A stretch of 64,000 bases of DNA, taken from Arcticibacter pallidicorallinus (GTDB lineage Bacteria; Bacteroidota; Bacteroidia; Sphingobacteriales; Sphingobacteriaceae). The stretch is taken from the NCBI RefSeq assembly GCF_003002875.1, contig NZ_PVTH01000009.1, positions 1-64,000 on the forward strand. The letters are read 5' to 3'. Numbering within the stretch: position 1 is the stretch's first letter; each line of letters begins with the position of its first letter. The position numbers and the translations under genes were made by a program. This document shows positions 1 through 9,400 of the stretch, in pieces. The notes below the pieces were generated by a model. It made no database searches, was not told the DNA's origin, and was given only the letters and a program-made list of their open reading frames with translations.

Positions 1-106
1 CATCGAATTGCTCAAGATTTAACTTAAAAGCCCAGTCCATCGGACGTTGAGCTTTTAATTGCGTACATATCAAGACAAGTAACGAGATAAAGAGAGTTCT
101 TTTCAT
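1..106 (-). CDS. Secreted protein, N-terminal fragment
   Basis: This is the 5' end of a leftward gene that runs off the window. The visible 35 residues begin MKRTLFISLLVLICTQLKAQ, a signal peptide with two basic residues, a hydrophobic core and a likely signal peptidase I site after KAQ, which is very common in Bacteroidota. The mature part starts RPMDWAFKLNLEQF. The protein should be exported to the periplasm or outer membrane, but too little is present to assign a family. The 284 bases to the next gene are divergent and should carry both promoters, though I found no clear consensus there. Confidence 0.6.
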   Translation of the reverse strand, partial: MKRTLFISLLVLICTQLKAQRPMDWAFKLNLEQFD

Positions 107-390
107 ATCATGGAATCACTTAGATCAACAGATAAGTCCCACAGACTGAATTTGCCCCGATCCAATCTGCGAAGTTTGCCCAAAGATGGATAGTTATAAC
201 AGGTTATACTTCAGCTAAGTTATTGAAAACTAAAAACAATCGCTGGCACACTTTTAGTTATTTATAGCACTAATGTTCAGCGCCTGTCAGCATAAGGTTA
301 CCAGATTAATCCTATCAAATACTGAACATTTGTCGATAATCCGTTCGCACAGTTTTACCAACTAAAAAATGCTCATCAAAACAAAACAGT

Positions 391-966
391 ATGTCCGATA
401 TCAAGATCATCAAAGAAGAAACCCTTTCGGATAAAAAGTATCCGCTAAAATTCTATACCTTCCAGAGAACCGGCAGCAAGGGAAAGCTCCTGGAGAAGAA
501 AAACGAAGTTTACTTCCGTCCTGATGCAGTGACCGTTTTGCTCGTGGATAGTGTAAACAGTAAGTTTCTGCTCATTAAACAGTTCAGATTACCCACCTTC
601 CTGAACGGAAACGAGACGGGCTATCTGGTAGAGGCTTGCGCTGGACTAATCGACGAAGGCGAATCTCCGGAAGAAACTGCTTATCGGGAAGTTGACGAAG
701 AAACAGGATATCCCATCCATGATCTTACTAAAGTTGCCAATGTCTATACCTCTGCAGGTGGAATCACCGAATTTCAGCACCTGTACATTGCCTGGTACAA
801 CAGCAGGGGCAGGCATGGTGAAGGCGGTGGTCTGGAAGAGGAAGGTGAGGATATAGAACTTGTGGAAATGAGCTTTGATGAGGCCCGTCGAACCCTGAAA
901 AAAGGGGAGTTCATGGATGCAAAGACAATCCTGTTGCTGCAGCATTATTTTCTTAACTATGAGTGA
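391..966 (+). CDS. Nudix hydrolase, NudK/ADP-ribose pyrophosphatase type
   Basis: The 191-residue cytoplasmic protein carries a complete Nudix box at residues 85-107: G-x5-E, then x7, then REVDEETGY. This box binds the divalent metal and positions a nucleoside-diphosphate-linked substrate. Length and the layout around the box resemble the GDP-mannose/ADP-ribose pyrophosphatase branch (NudK, NudF), which split X-diphospho-sugars to a sugar phosphate and an NMP. The residues that would settle the sugar are not diagnostic by eye. The start codon follows an AT-rich leader with no clear Shine-Dalgarno sequence. The next gene begins 90 bases downstream on the same strand and may be co-transcribed. 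Confidence 0.88.
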   Translation: MSDIKIIKEETLSDKKYPLKFYTFQRTGSKGKLLEKKNEVYFRPDAVTVLLVDSVNSKFLLIKQFRLPTFLNGNETGYLVEACAGLIDEGESPEETAYREVDEETGYPIHDLTKVANVYTSAGGITEFQHLYIAWYNSRGRHGEGGGLEEEGEDIELVEMSFDEARRTLKKGEFMDAKTILLLQHYFLNYE

Positions 967-1056
967 AGGGACATCCTGAAGATGGAATCGGATGATAGAG
1001 TACAAACAATAGCGAACGTCTGGATGTTTGAATAACAAGCATACTTACAGCAATCA

Positions 1057-2040
1057 ATGAACCGTTCACTTAAAACATTCGGACTCGTGTCTGCAGGCCT
1101 ACTGCTGGCCTTTGGCAGGTACCCCGTTTCCTGGCTGGTATCTTCGCGAAGCAGGTTGGCTAATCCAAAGCGATTAAAATCAAATGGTCACCAGTACATC
1201 AAAAGCCCGACAGGAAATACGATCTATGTCGAAATCGAAGGTCCTGAAAACGCGCAGCCCCTGGTGCTGATTCATGGGCTCAATGGAAGCCGCGAACAAT
1301 GGTTCTACCAGCGGTCCATGCTGCGCGAATCCTACCGGCTGATTATCGTCGATCTGCCCGGACATGGAAAATCACCAGCTCCTGCGAGTCTTGCTGTAAA
1401 GGACCTGGCAAGGGATTTAGCAGCAGTTATTTCTGCTCTCTCACTCATCAAGCCGATTTTATATGGTCACAGTCTGGGAGCTATGACTGTTATGGAATAT
1501 TGCAGCACATACCCTAACGAGGTAAAAGCAACGATCCTGCAGCATTGCAGCTATACAAACCCTTATACCACCTGCCAAGCGTCATGGCTTATGCAATATT
1601 TACAGGAACCCGTGATACGGCCTTACTTGAAATATGCGAAACGACATCCCTTGTTGTTCAGTTGGTTAACACGGATGAACTACATGAACGGCTTAAGTAT
1701 CTTGTTTCACCGTTATATCTTCTTCAAAGGGGAGCAGAGTGCAGCGCAGCTTAGATTCATTTCCCGCATTGCAGCATTTTGCCCACCGGAAGTCACCGCC
1801 GAAGGGCTGCTTAGATGTGCTGATTTTGAGATGTCCGCCCGGTTGAAAAAGATCATAGCTCCTTGTCTGGTAATTGGGGCTGCGGATGACAGGCTAACCA
1901 GAGCATACGCTGGTAAGCACATAGCCAAACACGTAAAACGAGGGGAATACGCACTGGTAGAAGGTGGTCACCTCAGTTTAATCGAACATGCTGATAAGGT
2001 TAACGATTTAGTTGCAGGTTTTTTGGCGAGGAATAAGTAG
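1057..2040 (+). CDS. Alpha/beta hydrolase
   Basis: The 327-residue protein has the classic fold landmarks. The oxyanion-hole segment is HGLNGS near residue 73, the nucleophile elbow is GHSLGA with Ser139, a GAADDR acid turn follows later, and the catalytic histidine lies in EGGHLSL near the C-terminus. The first 30 residues form a hydrophobic segment (SAGLLLAFG) that could be a signal anchor, so the enzyme may be membrane-tethered. The family includes lipases, esterases and C-C hydrolases, and no substrate can be inferred. It ends just before a cyanophycinase gene, but I see no functional link between the two. Confidence 0.85.
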   Translation: MNRSLKTFGLVSAGLLLAFGRYPVSWLVSSRSRLANPKRLKSNGHQYIKSPTGNTIYVEIEGPENAQPLVLIHGLNGSREQWFYQRSMLRESYRLIIVDLPGHGKSPAPASLAVKDLARDLAAVISALSLIKPILYGHSLGAMTVMEYCSTYPNEVKATILQHCSYTNPYTTCQASWLMQYLQEPVIRPYLKYAKRHPLLFSWLTRMNYMNGLSILFHRYIFFKGEQSAAQLRFISRIAAFCPPEVTAEGLLRCADFEMSARLKKIIAPCLVIGAADDRLTRAYAGKHIAKHVKRGEYALVEGGHLSLIEHADKVNDLVAGFLARNK

Positions 2041-2059
2041 GCTCAGGTTCGTAATTAGC

Positions 2060-2923
2060 ATGTTTTTCTTATTTTTAAGCATGAATTACGCCCTTTCTAT
2101 TGCGATAGCTTTATCGCTGGTTTTCTCTCATGCATCTGCACAGCACACACCCAAAGGAAAGTTATTTATCATCGGAGGGGGGAGCCGCTCAAATGATCTG
2201 ATTAAAAAGCTGGTTGAAACAGCAGATCTTAAGAGCAAAGATTATATTGTGGTACTACCCATGGCAAGCGAACTTCCTGTGGAGTCATTTCAGGGGATTG
2301 CTAAACAGATCGGAGAGCTCATTCCCAACAAGATCACTTCATTTAATTTCAGTAGGGCAACCGTGGGTAATAAGCGATGGGTAGATTCATTACGGAACGC
2401 CCGTTTAATTTATATTGCCGGGGGAAGCCAGGACCGGTTTATGGACGTCGTCAAAAATACACCGGTTTACGAGGCTATTCATGCGGCCTACAAGAACGGA
2501 TCAACGGTGGCAGGTACCAGTGCGGGTGCTGCTGTGATGAGTAAGGTGATGATCACCGGTCAGCAGCTTGCAGGCGACACTACGTATAAGGAGACTTTCG
2601 ACAAATTATGGGATAAAAATATTGAATTCAAAGACGGCCTTGGACTTCTTGACTCGGTTATCATAGACCAGCATTTCTTGAAACGCAGCAGGCATAACAG
2701 GCTTATTTCTGCTTTAGCTGCCTATCCGGATTATACGTGTATAGGAATCGATGAGAGCACCGCGATCATTGTGAGAGGAAATAATATAGAGGTCTCTGGC
2801 GAGAGCCAGGTGATGACCATTTCTGAACCTCAAGGTTTAAAGGTCAATTCCCGCGGTTTGATACTGATGCAGGATCTGCGATTTGGTTTATATGCAGATG
2901 GGGAGAAGTTCCTGATTCGATAA
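2060..2923 (+). CDS. Cyanophycinase (peptidase family S51), secreted
   Basis: This serine peptidase of family S51 should cut cyanophycin (poly-aspartate with arginine side chains) into beta-Asp-Arg dipeptides. The nucleophile lies in GTSAGA. The substrate motif DQHFLKRSRHNR keeps the D-Q-H and R-x-R-x2-R pattern that I recall as essential in Synechocystis CphB. GGSQ supplies the conserved glutamine and GIDEST the downstream acid. A signal peptide ends in SHASAQ, so the enzyme is exported. Starts at 2012, 2060 and 2081 are all possible. I chose 2060 because 2012 lies inside the upstream gene, but 2081 is nearly as good. The gene converges on an operon holding a second cyanophycinase and an isoaspartyl peptidase, which supports the assignment. 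Confidence 0.85.
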   Translation: MFFLFLSMNYALSIAIALSLVFSHASAQHTPKGKLFIIGGGSRSNDLIKKLVETADLKSKDYIVVLPMASELPVESFQGIAKQIGELIPNKITSFNFSRATVGNKRWVDSLRNARLIYIAGGSQDRFMDVVKNTPVYEAIHAAYKNGSTVAGTSAGAAVMSKVMITGQQLAGDTTYKETFDKLWDKNIEFKDGLGLLDSVIIDQHFLKRSRHNRLISALAAYPDYTCIGIDESTAIIVRGNNIEVSGESQVMTISEPQGLKVNSRGLILMQDLRFGLYADGEKFLIR

Positions 2924-2957
2924 ATAAGAAAGGGAGCACAACGCTCCCTCTCTTATT
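2923..2957. terminator. Bidirectional terminator hairpin
   Basis: Left arm 2923-2937 and right arm 2943-2957 pair over 15 positions with one mismatch, around a five-base loop. A/T-rich ends give a U-rich tail in both directions. It sits exactly between the convergent cyanophycinase and isoaspartyl-peptidase genes and includes the last bases of both. Confidence 0.75.
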
Positions 2958-3984
2958 ACTTATAAATCTCGATGGTAATTTTTCCATCCGCGGTTACCAT
3001 TCCACGGTACATCCCTTCGGTGTTGAAAGGGGTCGCTACATTGCCCTTCCGGTCCAGCGCAATCACACCTCCATCGCCCCCCAGCTTGCCCACTTTATCC
3101 ATCACGAGTTTAGAAGCTTCGGAAACGCTAAGTCCCTTGTATTCCATCAATGCTGAAATATCGTGCGCCACTACGCTGCGGATATAAAACTCTCCCCAGC
3201 CTGTGCCGGAGATACCGGCTGTAGCGTTATTGGCATATGTTCCTGCACCAATTATGGGCGAGTCGCCAACGCGGCCGTACTTTTTGTTAGTCATTCCTCC
3301 GGTTGAGGTTCCGGCGGCCAGATTGCCTTGCTTGTCGAGCGCTACTGCGCCAACGGTGCCGAACTTGTTATCGCGGTTCTTTATTCCCATTAAAGCGGCC
3401 TTCTTACTGCCATGATCGAGCACGCTCTTCGTAGAATCTTCTTTGATCGCTCTCTGAAGCCCCTGCCAGCGCTCTTCGGTACGGAAGTACGAAGGATCAA
3501 CCAGCGTGATTCCTGCTTCTTTTGCGAAGGCCTCGGCACCCTGACCGACCATCATCACATGTTCTGATTTCTCCATAACTGCCCGGGCGGCGCTGATGGG
3601 ATTACGAATGGTGGTGACACCGGCCACAGCGCCCGCTTCCAGCGTTTTTCCGTCCATGATGGAGGCGTCCATCTCATTGCGCCCGTCATGTGTGAACACC
3701 GCACCTTTCCCGGCATTAAAAAGCGGGGAGTCTTCCAGCACATGGATCGCTGCTTCTACAGCATCGAGGCTGGGTTTGCCTGATTGAATCACGCTATACC
3801 CCCGTTGCAGGGCGGTCGTGAGGGCTGCGCGATAAGCTTTTTCCTTTTCGGCAGTCATACTTGACTTCGTTATGGTTCCCGCTCCTCCGTGGATGACCAT
3901 GACATATTTTTGAGCAAATGCACCACTCAAACATGCGCTGGTGAGTATAACGACCAGGCCCGCTTTAGCTTTCTTAAAATTCAT
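2956..3984 (-). CDS. iaaA: Isoaspartyl peptidase / plant-type L-asparaginase (Ntn hydrolase), exported
   Basis: The 342-residue precursor matches the T2 Ntn-hydrolase family (IaaA/EcAIII). HGGAG is near residue 32, FNAGKGAVF near 89, and the autoprocessing site is NKFGTVGAV with Thr210 as the new N-terminal nucleophile, followed by GTSTGG and the GAGTYA substrate loop. The family cleaves beta-aspartyl dipeptides and L-asparagine. The leader (MNFKKAK, hydrophobic core, ending SGAFAQ) predicts export, whereas the E. coli enzyme is usually cytoplasmic. The gene is last in the operon, five bases after a cyanophycinase. It could therefore split beta-Asp-Arg released by that enzyme into aspartate and arginine in the periplasm. 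Confidence 0.9.
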   Translation of the reverse strand: MNFKKAKAGLVVILTSACLSGAFAQKYVMVIHGGAGTITKSSMTAEKEKAYRAALTTALQRGYSVIQSGKPSLDAVEAAIHVLEDSPLFNAGKGAVFTHDGRNEMDASIMDGKTLEAGAVAGVTTIRNPISAARAVMEKSEHVMMVGQGAEAFAKEAGITLVDPSYFRTEERWQGLQRAIKEDSTKSVLDHGSKKAALMGIKNRDNKFGTVGAVALDKQGNLAAGTSTGGMTNKKYGRVGDSPIIGAGTYANNATAGISGTGWGEFYIRSVVAHDISALMEYKGLSVSEASKLVMDKVGKLGGDGGVIALDRKGNVATPFNTEGMYRGMVTADGKITIEIYK

Positions 3985-3988
3985 CTTA

Positions 3989-5050
3989 TTATTTCATTAT
4001 TAATTTTCCCTGTTCTGCCGACCACCACTGCCAGCTTCCGCCTTTTGCTTCAGTTTCAGCGTAGGTGCTTAGGTCGAAGTTTCCGTTGCCTTGTTCTGAA
4101 CCTGCTATGGCATAAACCTTAACAGCTGCCTGTTTAGCGTTCCAGCTTAAAGCCTTTCCGCTTTCACAAACTTCAGGAATTTTATTCTTATCAGTCATCA
4201 GAAAGAAAGCCTTGCCTTTGCCGAATACAGCGGCCTTACCATTCGCATCTATACAGACAGCGGTTCTTTCGTCAGCTGCAATACCTTTGGCTTCGATCCC
4301 TTTATCTTTCAGCATCCTTGCGAGAAAAGCAAGATGTCTTCCCTGGCGGCTTCGCGCTACATAATGCTGATCTGTTAGCACCGTTTTCATAAACGGAGCC
4401 TTAAGAAAGTCATTGGCATACAACGTCACGTTGGGATGATAAGGATTCGCGAGCGCCTCATCGGAAACAACGCTGCCGTTTTCGCCGCTGTAGTAGAGTT
4501 CACCGAGGATGGCGCAACCCGCACTTGTACCGCCCACAGGCGCTTTTTTAACGTTCAGCAAGTAATTGATGGCGTCCATGGTTTTGGTATTTTTCCAGTA
4601 CTTCATGTAATTGGACTGGTCGCCTCCTGCGATAAACAGCATCTCCGCATTTCTGATCATGCTGGCTACCTGTTCGTTGTCAGCCAGAGCTCTTGAATTA
4701 ATGTAAAGGGTTTCGACGGAGTTCACCTTTCCGAGCTCGTAAATGTAAGGGTTGTAAGCATCAGCTCCTGATGCCCGGATGATGACCACATCACCTCCGC
4801 CGCTTCTCCCGATCATCCATTTGAAGGCTGCGTCTACGTCGGATCCGCCGCCCATCAGCACTAAGCCGCCGTTAACCGGAGTTACGACATCAGCACTATC
4901 GCCCACATAACCAATAGAACCCGGCCGCAAGGCGGCCGGGTCGGGGTTGAGAGCATGCTCCTTTTGTATATCAGACCCCTTGGGGTCTTTTTTACATCCC
5001 ACTGCCGAATAGCAGAGGAAGAATAACATTGCCGCCAGTGAATACTTCAT
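3989..5050 (-). CDS. Cyanophycinase-family lipoprotein (peptidase S51)
   Basis: The 353-residue protein begins with a lipoprotein signal whose cysteine lies in SAVGC, followed by KKDPKG, so it should be lipidated and could be displayed at the surface. The catalytic features match cyanophycinase. GGDQ carries the conserved Gln, GGTSAGC the serine nucleophile, DQHYVARSRQGR the D-Q-H/R-x-R-x2-R motif, and AADERTAV the later acid. It differs clearly from the other S51 protein in the window and has a C-terminal extension of about 60 residues (ending in a W-rich EQGKLIMK tail) that may be a small beta domain. Its start overlaps the last base of the susD-like gene, indicating translational coupling. 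Confidence 0.85.
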   Translation of the reverse strand: MKYSLAAMLFFLCYSAVGCKKDPKGSDIQKEHALNPDPAALRPGSIGYVGDSADVVTPVNGGLVLMGGGSDVDAAFKWMIGRSGGGDVVIIRASGADAYNPYIYELGKVNSVETLYINSRALADNEQVASMIRNAEMLFIAGGDQSNYMKYWKNTKTMDAINYLLNVKKAPVGGTSAGCAILGELYYSGENGSVVSDEALANPYHPNVTLYANDFLKAPFMKTVLTDQHYVARSRQGRHLAFLARMLKDKGIEAKGIAADERTAVCIDANGKAAVFGKGKAFFLMTDKNKIPEVCESGKALSWNAKQAAVKVYAIAGSEQGNGNFDLSTYAETEAKGGSWQWWSAEQGKLIMK

Positions 5051-6447
5051 TAGTAGTTCGGGTTTTGTTCCATATTACGGTTCACCGAGATCTCTCTTGC
5101 CGGAATAGGGAAGGCATATTGCGCCTGGGTCGGCTCTAGCTTTACCGCACCAACAGCGTTGACAGCATCCTGCGGTAAACGTTCTACGGGTAATTTTCTT
5201 CTTCTCAGATCAAAGAAACGATGACCTTCAAAGGCAAGATCTTTGAAGCGCTCCTGGTAAATAGCGGTAATAAGGGCTTCTTTGCCAGCAAAGGTCTCAG
5301 AAGCATAGTTCTGTATGCGCGCTGAACGGAGTGTATTGAGGTCTGCGCCTGCAGCTTGCGGCGCGAGTTCCGCTTCTGCCTCTGCTCTGATCAGGTACAT
5401 CTCTGCTGTCCGGAACAGCTTCACGTCTGCGCGACCGGGTGCAGCAGCGTCGCCACCGATATATTTCTTGACGAGATAAGCAGACTTGCCCGCTCCCCGG
5501 TTAGGCGAGTATGTGATATAAGAGCTATAGCGGATGTCATTTGCCTGGTCAAAACTGTTGATCAGCTCAAAAGACGGCGCGTATAGAACAAGACCTCCGG
5601 TCTCGCGGAAGAAGAAGGCGCCGATTCGTGAGTCGGAACCAACTCTTTTTAACTTCCAGATTACTTCTGCATCGCTCTGGTCTGTCCAGATCTGCGGAAA
5701 CTGTGTCCTGCTGGCCAATGGAACGGCATTGATTACTTCCGTCGAATAGCTGACTGCTTCTGCCCAGTTGCGCTCGTAAAGGGCTGTCCGGGCCTGAATG
5801 GCGGCCACTGCAGTTCTGGTAATACGGGTCCGGTCATTGAAAGATGCCGGGATCAGATCTTTTGCCTCGATTAAATCAGCTTTTATGTTCGCGATGACAG
5901 CTTCAAACTTATCCCTGGCAGGGTAGCTGATGATGGAACTTTTCATATAGGGCACCCCTAAAGCGCCATTGTCATACGAAGAGGCGTAAGCCCGAAGTAA
6001 CTCCAGATGACAATATGCTCTCAAAGCAAGCAGTTCCCCCTGATATCGCTGTTTCAACGTGAGGTCTGCACCTACTGCCTCTACAGCGGGTATGGCGGCA
6101 AGAACGCGGTTAAGACGATCAATCGCTATATAGTAATCATTAAAAGCGGAGGTTACTGATCCGCTGCCTGAATTATAAAGCCAACGATAGGCTTCGGTAT
6201 TGCTGACAGTATTCTCATCGGGTACGGTGATTTCATCAGAGACGATGGCATTGCTGCCGATCAGTGAATAATCCAGATAGGCGTAAGTACCCAACAAGCC
6301 GAGGTCAAGATCTTTCACGTTTCGGAAAGCCTTTGATGGATCGATAGTGTCCGTCGGGTTGACGTCGTCGAGCTTTTTACATGAGCTGAAGGATACCAGC
6401 AGCACGATAAGCAGGGAGATATATTTACGGGTTGATTTAAGTATCAT
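5050..6447 (-). CDS. SusD/RagB-family substrate-binding lipoprotein
   Basis: The 465-residue protein starts with a hydrophobic leader and lipobox FSSC, followed by KKLDDVNPTD, typical of SusD proteins anchored on the outer leaflet of the outer membrane. The SusD-like TPR helices and the C-terminal signature ERFKDLAFEGHRFFDLRRR are present, and it ends in the usual EQNPNY. SusD proteins cap the SusC barrel and hand over oligomeric ligands. Although usually associated with glycans, the neighbours here are peptidases, so a peptide or cyanophycin-fragment ligand is more likely. It lies 11 bases downstream of the susC-like gene in the same operon. Confidence 0.93.
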   Translation of the reverse strand: MILKSTRKYISLLIVLLVSFSSCKKLDDVNPTDTIDPSKAFRNVKDLDLGLLGTYAYLDYSLIGSNAIVSDEITVPDENTVSNTEAYRWLYNSGSGSVTSAFNDYYIAIDRLNRVLAAIPAVEAVGADLTLKQRYQGELLALRAYCHLELLRAYASSYDNGALGVPYMKSSIISYPARDKFEAVIANIKADLIEAKDLIPASFNDRTRITRTAVAAIQARTALYERNWAEAVSYSTEVINAVPLASRTQFPQIWTDQSDAEVIWKLKRVGSDSRIGAFFFRETGGLVLYAPSFELINSFDQANDIRYSSYITYSPNRGAGKSAYLVKKYIGGDAAAPGRADVKLFRTAEMYLIRAEAEAELAPQAAGADLNTLRSARIQNYASETFAGKEALITAIYQERFKDLAFEGHRFFDLRRRKLPVERLPQDAVNAVGAVKLEPTQAQYAFPIPAREISVNRNMEQNPNY

Positions 6448-6458
6448 GACTGTACTGA

Positions 6459-9400
6459 TTAAAAGTTAACATTAAGACCTGCCGTATAGGTTTTTGCTGC
6501 CGGGTATTGGAAACGTCCGTAAACATTGTTGTTTTCAGGATCCAGTCCGCGCCATTTAGTCCAGGTAAAAAGGTTCTGGCCCTGAACAAAGACTTTCACA
6601 CCTTTGACAAACTTTAAGCGTTCGATAACATTAGCCGGAACGGAATATCCCAGGGTAACATTTCTCAGTCTTAGAAACGAAGCATCCTGGATGTCTTTGG
6701 AACTGAACTGACGTCTGATGTCTATACGTTGCAGGGTAGCAACATCTCCGGGTTTTTTCCAGCGGTCTTCGAGCATCCGTATTGACTGGTTACTGGTCAT
6801 ATAACGATCATTTTCATTATATAGATCTTCGTTGTTCCAACGTTTTACGCCAGACACAAAGGAGAAGAGAGCACTTGCAGTGAATGATTTGTACTGCAGT
6901 CCGGTATTGAAGCCTCCCGTCAGCTTTGGAAAGAGACTGCCTGATTCAGTTACTGCCAGAGCGTCAAAATCATAGGTCGTTGTGATGTTGCCTTCCTTAT
7001 CATAATATTGTGCCTCGCCATTTTCAGGATTAACGCCTGCCCAGTTAGGTGCATAATAGGTTCCTAATGGATATCCCACTTTCCATATACGTGTATCGCC
7101 GTCAGGTATCTCATCCAGATCGTCTGTTAAGCGCAGGATCTCATTTTTGTTGTAGGCAAAGTTTAGGCCCAGATTCCAGCTGAAATCTTTTGTTTTGATG
7201 ACCTCACCCTGGATATCTGCTTCTATACCGCGATTTCTCATCTTCCCGCTGCTAAGGGATAGCACCTCAAAACCGGAAGTTATAGAAGGTGGCTGATCTA
7301 TGAACATATTCGTCGTAATCTTATTATAGTAATCGGCGGCAATACGCAGTCTGCCTTGTTTGAATAAAGCAACATCAAAGCCTGTGTTAAACTCGTTAAC
7401 GTACTCCCAGTCGAAGTTTTCGTTACCTGCAGCAACTGGTCTCAGGGCACTGGCGCCCCCATAGCTGGTGTTAACCGCGTAGGTAGGTAAATAGTCAAAG
7501 TTTCCGCCGAAAGGACTTGCTGTACTACCGTAACTGGCACGGAGACGGAGCTCAGGGATGAAATCCAGGTTTTTAAGGATTTCTTCTGCCTTAGCATTCC
7601 AGTTAGCTCCTAAGGAATAAAATCCATGCCAGCGGTTTTGAGGCGCAACTCTTGTAGAGCCGTCGTAGCGGTAGCTGCCTGTCAGGGTATATTTATCATT
7701 GTAGGTATAGCGTCCCACTCCCATATAGGAGAGCAGCGCAGCGCTGGTACGCCCACCGCCAATGCCTGGCAAGAAAGCGGTGGAAACAGTTATGCCCGCC
7801 GGTGTTTCAGGTAGCCGTGCATCTAGTCCGTAGCCGTTATAATTGAAAGAGCGGTAATTCTCGTAAACGTACTCCAAAAACGCAGACGCTTCAAAATCGT
7901 GTACGTCGTTGAACTTCTTGCTGTAGGTCAGTCCTGATGTGGACATGATGCTGAAGTTCCTTCTGCTGCCTTCGCCAAATTTTCCGCGACCTCCCACAGT
8001 ATTGGAGTTGCTTCTCGATCCGTAATATGAATCCGGGTTGATATAAACCTGATCGGTAGAATTTCGGTAGTCAACTCCCGTCCGGGTGCTCAGCTTTAGT
8101 TCAGGAGTGATCTGGTAGCCGAGCGATATGCCGGTGATCGTCTTAAATTGATCGGTTTTGTCAGATGAATTCAGAAGGCGCTCCAGTCCCTGACTTCCCT
8201 CACGCTGATCCAGAATATTCGCAGTCCGGTTACCGGGATGAATGAGTGTTCCGTCGGGTGCGTACGGGTATTCGTAAGGCAAAGCATAGTATACAGATGC
8301 CATAGAGGCTCCGACCGAGGTACTTTCAACGCCCTCAGTAAAACTCGACGAGGAATAGCCAAGCGAAAGGTTTACGTTTCCTGTAAACTTACCTGAGCTG
8401 AAGTCCACATTGCTACGCAGGTTATATCGCTCCATGCCTGTGCGCTTGGCGATACCGTCCTGCTTGTAATAGTTGAGTGAGTTGTAAAAGCGGACATTTT
8501 CGTTGCCTCCGCTCGCACTTATCTGCTGTTCCATGAACTGGCTTTGCTGAAAAAAGAGGTCTCTCCAGTCTGTGTTGATGCTGCGAAGACTGTCGAGGAT
8601 CTGATCTGATCTTCTTTGCTGGTCAGGAGTTTTCGTGGCGTAAGAAGGGTTCTTTGGAGAATGCACCCATCCCGGACCGATATTTCTGCCGATCTCCAGA
8701 CCAACCTCTTCTTCAAAGCGAAGTCGTTGCTCTGTATTCATCATAGTGAATCCGGGTTTAGTGAGATCAGACTGTCCGTATTGTGATTTGTAATCTACCT
8801 GAACTCTGCCCGTTTTGCCTTTTTTTGTTGTAATTACGATAACACCATTCGATCCTCTGGAGCCGTAAAGTGCTTTGGCCGAGGCATCTTTCAGGACGGT
8901 TACACTGGCTATATCATCAGGATTGAGAGTTTGAAAGTAAGATGACTCAATTTGAATGCCGTCCATGACGTACAGTGGTGCGCGTGAGCCGCTGATACTG
9001 TTTACTCCCCGTATAGTAACGCTTGCGCTGGTACCGGGCTGGCCGGAGCTGGCGATTACCGTCATTCCCGGAACGCGTCCCTGCAGGATCTGATCCACAG
9101 AACCTATAGGTACCTGTCCAATCTTGTCTGAGGTGACTACGGATGCAGCATTTGCAGATTGCGTCCGCGAATAGTTTGTATAGCCTGTAACGGTAACTTC
9201 TTCCAACGTGCGGTTATCTTCGCGGAGTATGATATTCACTTCGCCTGATCCTGTAAGGGAAACGGTTTGAGAGGCAAAGCCAATGAACCCGAATTCCAAA
9301 GCGTTTGCGCCTTCAGGAACGACAAGTGTATAGCGCCCCTGAATGTCTGTAGAGGTGCCTATACTTAGACCTTTTACTTTTACAGAAACGCCCGGCAGGG

